Below, in pieces: positions 20,676-30,391 of a stretch of 30,391 nt of DNA (positions are counted from its first letter, which is position 1; every line of letters starts with the position of its first letter). The notes beneath the pieces were generated by a model, which had not been told where the DNA came from, searched no databases, and saw only the letters and a list, made by a program, of their open reading frames with translations. The DNA comes from Hirudo medicinalis. Its lineage: Eukaryota > Annelida > Clitellata > Hirudinida > Hirudinidae. The position numbers and the translations under genes were made by a program. The stretch lies in the NCBI GenBank assembly GCA_011800805.1, contig MPNW01000962.1, positions 10,252-40,642 on the forward strand. Direction: 5' to 3'.

Positions 20676-21696
20676 TTACAAGTCATCGAGCATGATGTCG
20701 TGATGGTACAATAGTCCCCTGTCCTTCATGGCCTTTTTCTTCAGCTCTTCTTGCGCCAACCGGGATTCTTTCTCTTCCTGCTGGAGCAGCAGAATCTCGT
20801 CGATGCTCACTTCGGTCAAGCTACCCTTGCTCTTCGACTCTTCATCCTGGGTGTTTCAATCCGCACATTTGATAAATTAATTTCAAATGCGAGCAATATC
20901 TTAATGTTAATTTTGAACTGCTGCAAAGATGTAGGCAAATAGCTAAGCTATGTTGTCCATCTCAGACTCCAATGACTTAGCTGATGACAAGCCCATATGC
21001 TAGGATTTTTTTTAATATTTTAAAATTCCATCAAGAAAATGTGGGAATTCAATGGTTTATATGCAGGAAAAAAACAACAAATTATAATCTAATTGAAGTA
21101 TTATTCAAAATAGAAGAGGCTTTTTTTTTACAAGAGTAGACTCACAATTTCTCCCAGGAGAACAACGTTTTCACCTCTCACGACGAAAATCCCTCTCGGT
21201 ATGTCTCCGTACTTTGAGCCAACATGGATCCTCTCAATTGTTCTCTGAAGGACTAAATTTGCTGCAAGTAAATTATTGTTAATGTCTGCAAACCTTTTTC
21301 ATTAAAGTCTTCATTGAAACTCACCAAACTGATCGATACTTCTTAGGTAGCCTATCAAAGTTCTTCCGTCTCGTAACACAACAAGTAGCTTTTCTGAGAT
21401 GTCACAAGTTATTATTACATGAGCAAAAGTTACTTGTCTTGGTAAAGTGACAATTTAAAATAATATCAGTTATAAGAACAAAAAATAAAACTATCGATGA
21501 TCCATTAATTCATAATGATGGTATAAATTTAATGTAAATCATGGATGAAATTATTAACATAAATATGTAAAATCTGTCATTTCCATCCAGTTTAGCCATC
21601 AAACTTGTTTAGCAACGATTGAAATGCACGTATTAGTCGCGATAACTCACTGTCTATTTCTTCAATGAGACTTGCGGTACCAGGTAAGAAATTCAT
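20676..21696 (-). CDS. LSM1: U6 snRNA-associated Sm-like protein LSm1, complete, four exons, 133 aa
   Basis: Exons 21696-21651, 21393-21325, 21261-21146 and 20846-20676 join in phases 1, 1 and 0 and encode 133 residues, the same length as human LSM1. LSm1 is the subunit that defines the cytoplasmic LSm1-7 ring, which binds the 3' ends of deadenylated mRNAs and promotes decapping in P-bodies. Visible: start [17 protein letters not shown]; Sm1 motif ([24 protein letters not shown], spanning exons 2-3); Sm2 motif in [19 protein letters not shown]; then the LSm1-specific helical tail with [13 protein letters not shown] and [11 protein letters not shown]. The last residues (HHDIMLDDL) differ from the vertebrate end but keep acidic character. 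Confidence 0.97.
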
Positions 21697-22963
21697 TATT
21701 TGATTAAGAAACAGAGTTCTATTTCGAGCGAAGTTCTAAAGCATTTTTTGGTAAACAAATACCCAATTTAAAAAGGAAACTTTAGATTTTAAGTATTTTT
21801 GAAAGCATTGTACTAAAAGTCAATTGTTTATTTTAATTTATTTTACATAAACATGTTAGCGATAAACTTTCTAAAATTTTAAGATTTTGAAAATTCTATA
21901 GCACATCAATAGCACAGCAATAGTTTTAAATAAAGCTATATTCCACTATCTACGTGTATAAACCTAGTCACTTAGTTAACCTCAAAATATATTCATGACT
22001 AGGTAAATGGAAACAAGTAGAGAATGTCTCGTTAAAAAGAGATCTTACTACAACTAATGACTTTTCTTGGCCTTTACCTATAAAATAGATGGAAATTATC
22101 ATGATTTTATAAGATAAAATGTAATCTGTAGCTAAAGAGATAGATGATTATGAAAATTAGGATAATTAAAAGTACCATCTCTTGACACTTTTACATCAAC
22201 CTGTTTCACTCGTATTTCTTTTCGTTTTTGAAGGGAGGAACTTTATTTACCCATAAATTTTTAAATTTATTTCAATAAATTCATTTGCAATGATTCAGTT
22301 TTTATGTTATTTTCAAAATTGTCCCGTTTGATCCTGATATAAGAGCACATGTAGAGTTTATCATTTGCGGAAAGCTAATTAAACATTAAGCGTTTTACGT
22401 CCTTTATAAATGGACATTTTGTTAAATGACAAAAATAAATCCTTCCGCATTTTTAAAAGTTCTTAGTCGTTTTATTATGTTTTATTATAAGGCTCGAAAG
22501 CAGCGTCTGCTTAAATGTTTAATATCTCCAGCAGTGTCTTGATTATGAATTTCGATCATCTGACACAACTTTATGTCGAAGAATTAAGGCATTGTAATTA
22601 AATTTTCAAATGATCAGCATTATTATTACCATCTTAACTTATTTATTTCACGAATAACATTCACGATCCACGAGAACTGGAGGTGCTTTGATAAAGCATC
22701 AAGAATATCTTTAATAAGAAAAACACAATATACTTTTAATTAACATTTAACATTTTATATATTTTCATACATATTTGCATTTAAAATAATCGCTGTTTAC
22801 TTATGCATTTCATTCGGGCCGGTGCGGTGGGAGTCGACGTTCGTTCGCTTATTGATAAATGTGCGAGATTGCCTCTAACTAGTAATGTTAACACTAACTA
22901 TTTGAATTAGTTGAACATTTTTCAAATTATTTTCTACCACTTGAAATTACCTCGTTCTGCAGA
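21697..22963. promoter_or_regulatory. Divergent intergenic region between LSM1 and CNNM
   Basis: 1.27 kb, AT-rich, between divergent start codons, so both promoters should lie here. A locally GC-richer patch at about 22815-22850 (GGGCCGGTGCGGTGGGAG) is the best candidate for a promoter element near the CNNM start. No coding potential found. Confidence 0.45.
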
Positions 22964-26863
<3,900 letters not shown>

Positions 26864-27672
26864 CCCGTCGAATTCATTCCTTAATTTCAAGCGAAATACG
26901 AATTTTTTTTTGTATCCAACATTCTCTTTTGATCCGAGCCGGTCGAACAGATGATAGTTACGGACGGACGACCGCGAGCACTTGAAAGTTTTACCCGATC
27001 CCGTTCGTACCCGGGCGTTCGTCTGCGGGACCTCGGCACGCACGATCGACTCGAGTCTTTTTCGATCGCTTTATTGGTCGATTCGAAGTTCCGCGACACT
27101 TCTGATCTCCACTTTTTAGCATTTTTCATTCTTCTATTTCGTCTGCCAACTTTTAGGAGGGAGGCGATGGCTTTATTTTTTACCAATTCACTTTCAAGCA
27201 CCGATTAAAGTACTTATCATAACACTTGTCAAAATTCTCACGACGTTTAAATCTCAAAACACTTGCTCCTCAAATGAGTTGGATAGATTTCAGGTGTTCA
27301 CTGTAGGGACTACAAATAGTAGTTTGCCCCAGTTTGCATGTTTGATTCAAGGGGCTGCTGGTTCAGGGTTTAATCCCAGCCGAAACTGTGGCTAGATATT
27401 TCTCAACTCGAAACCTACGCTTATTGGTAGACGAAGAGCGGGTGTAAAAGTGAAACGCGAAGTTCGCACGACGGAGGAAGCATTGAATTCTGAATTCTTA
27501 ATAACGAAGGTTACAAAATAATTCTTTTCCTGACAACTTCCGTGCAAGTATGTAATAAATAATAAATTATTGTTTTTTGGAATGTGAGAATAAACAAGAA
27601 AAACGAGGAAGGTGTAAATAATCGAGAAGGCATGGCGAAATGATCGGTTGTTGGTCGTCGTCCTTGTCAATT
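26864..27672. other. Convergent 3' region between CNNM and the unassigned membrane-protein gene
   Basis: No exon recognised on either strand. It must contain both 3' UTRs. AATAAA hexamers occur on the plus strand near 27553 and 27590. A tRNA-like T-arm motif (GGGTTTAATCCC) at about 27367 has no matching A box. Confidence 0.45.
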
Positions 27673-29737
27673 CTAAACCTTCGTCTCCTCGTACAAGAGC
27701 CAGTTGTTTGGAAATTTTTTCAATTTAAGGCCGGGCGTAAATGTCCTGCATCTAGAAAGCCTTTCACCGTCTGCAGGCAGGTGGGCAGGATCCTGACTTT
27801 CCCTGGGTTCCCCGCTTTTCGAACCACGGGGTGACGTTGTTGCTGTTCTTTCGTTCTCCGGGAGACCCTGAGATTCCTTGCCAACGCCCTTCCTCCATCG
27901 TGGTGGGATAGTTCGGCGGCATGAATTATTGGCCCCACTCCTCCTTTCGGCCTCCGCTGGATCGAGTTTCATCGGGCTTCTGCTCCTCATGTTACGTCGA
28001 TTCTTGAACACCATGACGAGGTCGGTCAGGAGCAGAACTATGGGCGCGAGTTGCACATTAACATTCAGGACGTCTTCCGCCCAGTGTCGCAAGGTGCTTG
28101 GGAATATCCATTTCACGCTCCAGTGATCTGGCGAACTTTCGGAGTTTTTCATTCCGACTCCGTCAGCATTGCCATGGTAACACTCCGCATCTCCGTGGTG
28201 ATGCCCCCCAACAACGTGGACGATACGAGGACAGGGGGCAATCGGGTGGTCTGCACCTTCATCTGTAAAATTCGATTGTTAGGAGACTGAAAGTATGTTT
28301 TTAAACTGCACACTCAGCCCCTTTTTATTGGGAGACTCGGCTTTTATGTTGAACCCCTCGCCATAAAAAACCATAAATGACCCGCGCTCTATATGTTTAT
28401 AGCCTCAAATATGTGCTTTAAAATAACTTTTGGGTCAACAAAATCTTTTTTTTTGGGTCCATTCGAATGATTATTCCCCGCTAGAATTGGATAATCTCGA
28501 GATTATAAAAATTGCCATCGATAAACAACCATAACAAACCATCGTGTCGAACCATCGAGAGGAGACATTTGAGATGTTGGAAGTCGGATTGGCTAAAGAA
28601 GAATGGAAAATTGCTCAGAGAGACGCCACAATCCTCCGCAGTCGTAAAACTGACAGACCCGTGATGTCTATGGGCCTCTTGGGACGTCGCCATTTGACGA
28701 AAAGAGTCCAACAGTTGACCAATCAGAAGGACCACCCCGAACGTTGCCACCTTGAAGCACTGTGTGGAGTCTAAAACATCGAGAATCAGGATTCTAGCAG
28801 GAGTCGAACCCCTAGGCTTGCGACTGAGGAAAAGATATTCCGAGATGTTCGAAGATTCTTGAACTTCGTCTAGGCATAACACGTCGCTCTTATCACCGGT
28901 TCGAATGGGCGAACTGTCCCTCAACTCTCCTGAACATCGGGTAGAAGGTAGAAGGTAGCTTTTGGCTTCATGGCGAGTTTTAACTGCAAGATTGATTTCC
29001 ACTCCTGAAGCGTCCGAACACAATGAGCGACCGTGGTGACTCTCTGCCGGCGATAGCTGGCTCTCAGATATGAGATCGCATTTCGTGCTGGTGAGGCGGC
29101 CGAACGACTGAAGGGAATTCCTTTCAAAGATCCAGGAGAAAGGGGCGGTATCTTCCATCTGCCCGGGAAAAGTGAGGAATGGTAATAAGGACTTCCTTCG
29201 TTCCCAGCAATTCTTCTCCTCTCTCAATTTTTTCTTCAAAGAATCGCAGCGAGATCGCTGATTGGGCATCATTTCGTTGTCGGCGAATTGCGAATTCTGC
29301 GATAGCAGAAAGCATCGCCAACAGCTCAGCAACACGTCCAAGATGACGATGGCAATCAAGAAGATCGGCCATTGAGATGTGAGATTAAAAACATCCAACT
29401 TCTCCGAAATCCATGCCAATGGCGAGCGAAAAAGATCGAAGCTTTTGACGATCTTGAAATACCGCTGGCAATTTGAATCCGTGGGAAATGTTTCTGACAA
29501 GTCTAAGGACGCCCCGAACCGGGAGACGTCGAAAAATCTGTTGACGTTTCCAACGCTGCCCAGATCCAACCTAGCGGGGCGTTGTCGACCGTGGCAGTCG
29601 GTGACGTTCGGAAGAATCGCTCTTGTAGCCGCCGTCGTTGTCGTCGCTGTGGTTGCGAGGAGACGACTGAGGTGGAGGACGCTGCTGCCGCTTTGGTGGG
29701 AGTTGTGGTTGATGCTGCTGCTGTTGTTGTTGTTCAA
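27673..29737 (-). CDS. Unrecognised multi-pass membrane protein (two exons, N-terminus uncertain)
   Basis: A long open frame from 29737 to a donor at 28540 (GATG|GTTTGT) joins in phase 1 to an exon from 28262 (TTTTACAG acceptor) to the TAG at 27673, giving about 595 residues. The 29737 start is a TTG, so the true ATG or an upstream exon is unknown; sequence just upstream is low-complexity. Visible: poly-Asn/Ser/Thr N-terminus; hydrophobic segments WPIFLIAIVILDVLLSCWRC, CFKVATFGVVLLIGQLLD and VQLAPIVLLLTDLVMVF; a His/Gly-rich stretch (HVVGGHHHGDAECYHGNADG) at the start of exon 2; a basic cytoplasmic-like tail (KNRRNMRSRSP) after the last hydrophobic segment, rich in Ser/Arg/Glu; C-terminus NWLLYEETKV. 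I do not recognise the family. The length of open frame and clean splice fit argue it is a real gene. Confidence 0.6.
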
Positions 29738-30185
29738 CGAAGCACATGACTTATTAAAATTTTTTATTTAATGATGGGAATGGACAAGATGTGGATGATG
29801 AGGATAATGATCACGATTATGACGTAATGATAATGATGATGACGATGACGATGATGATGATAATGATTGTACGTTAAAGATAAAGATGAATTCGATGTTA
29901 CTCGGTGTTAGGTTTTGATATTAACATCAACGCCATCGTAATCATCATTACCGTCATCGTCGCCATCCTCATCAACATCGTCAATGTCAAGACTGATGAA
30001 CAACTCGAATGGAATATGGAAAATGAAAAACAAAAACAAATAGAGATAAAAATTACGTTAAGCGAAGGTTTGTGAGGAGGAGGAGGAGGAGGCGAGCAAA
30101 CTTAAAAAAAGACACATCGGTGAAAATAAGGAGTGGATGATTGTATTGGCGGAATATAAATGATTAAAGCATTACTCAATCCATC
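29738..30185. other. No gene recognised; GAT/GAC microsatellite and AGG run
   Basis: GAT-rich DNA with interrupted GAT/GAC units at about 29775-29870 and a reverse-oriented ATC/GTC stretch at about 29926-29986. A short GGA run lies at 30074-30092. It is presumably upstream of the membrane-protein gene. Confidence 0.5.
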
Positions 30186-30303
30186 AGCATTTCCATCATC
30201 ACCGTCGTCATCATCGTCGTCGTCGTCGTCCTCATCGTCATCGTCATCGTCGTCGTCCTCATCGTCATCGTCATCATCATCATCATCATCATCATCATCG
30301 TCG

Positions 30304-30391
<88 letters not shown>
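30186..30391. repeat. (TCA)/(TCG)n microsatellite running off the right edge
   Basis: CATCGTCGTC-type blocks, then an almost perfect TCA run from about 30263 to the last base. The poly-Met minus-strand open frame through it is an artefact. The true repeat length cannot be known because the window ends inside it. Confidence 0.95.

Noticed and set aside
27330..27400. Second tRNA-like element (GGGTTTAATCCC)
   Set aside because: The B-box match is weak and no A box lies at the required distance upstream.

Overview
This is a window of animal nuclear DNA. The genes are split into many short exons with GT-AG introns, there are no operons, and the intergenic DNA is AT-rich and full of trinucleotide microsatellites. 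The gene content (TOP1, LSM1, CNNM, PEX11G, an FMRFamide-receptor-like GPCR, an SHB-family adaptor) and the close match of exon products to vertebrate proteins point to a slowly evolving invertebrate. My best guess is a lophotrochozoan, perhaps an annelid, but only the 'bilaterian invertebrate' part is well supported. All coding calls below were assembled by hand from translated exons, splice sites and intron phases.

Layout from left to right. 311-982 (-): first two coding exons of an SHB-like SH2 adaptor, running off the left edge. 1691-4948 (+): PEX11G in five exons, divergent from the SHB-like gene, with its poly(A) signal at 5010. 5262-8042 (-): a four-exon peptide GPCR, convergent with PEX11G. 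8043-13700: about 5.7 kb of repeat-rich DNA with long GGAT, AAT, TCA/TCG and GTC/GTT arrays, a tRNA-derived SINE-like element and a repeated GCGCTATATAAA motif; one possible isolated exon lies near 11.7 kb. 13774-14213 (+): unassigned coding-like DNA. 14892-18800 (-): complete TOP1 in 16 coding exons (777 aa). 20676-21696 (-): complete LSM1 in four exons (133 aa). 22964-26863 (+): complete CNNM-family protein in nine exons (960 aa), divergent from LSM1. 27673-29737 (-): at least two exons of an unrecognised membrane protein. 29738-30391: microsatellites.

The genes do not form a pathway. They are a mix of housekeeping genes (DNA topology, mRNA decay, peroxisome division, magnesium/metal transport) and signalling genes (GPCR, SH2 adaptor). 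I found no CRISPR array, rRNA, intact tRNA or autonomous transposon. The points most worth checking are the GPCR, whose first intracellular loop is about 115 residues long and which lacks both cysteines of the canonical TM3-ECL2 disulfide; the unassigned membrane protein at the right; and the repeat-dense central region with its SINE-like element and CpG-rich trinucleotide arrays.
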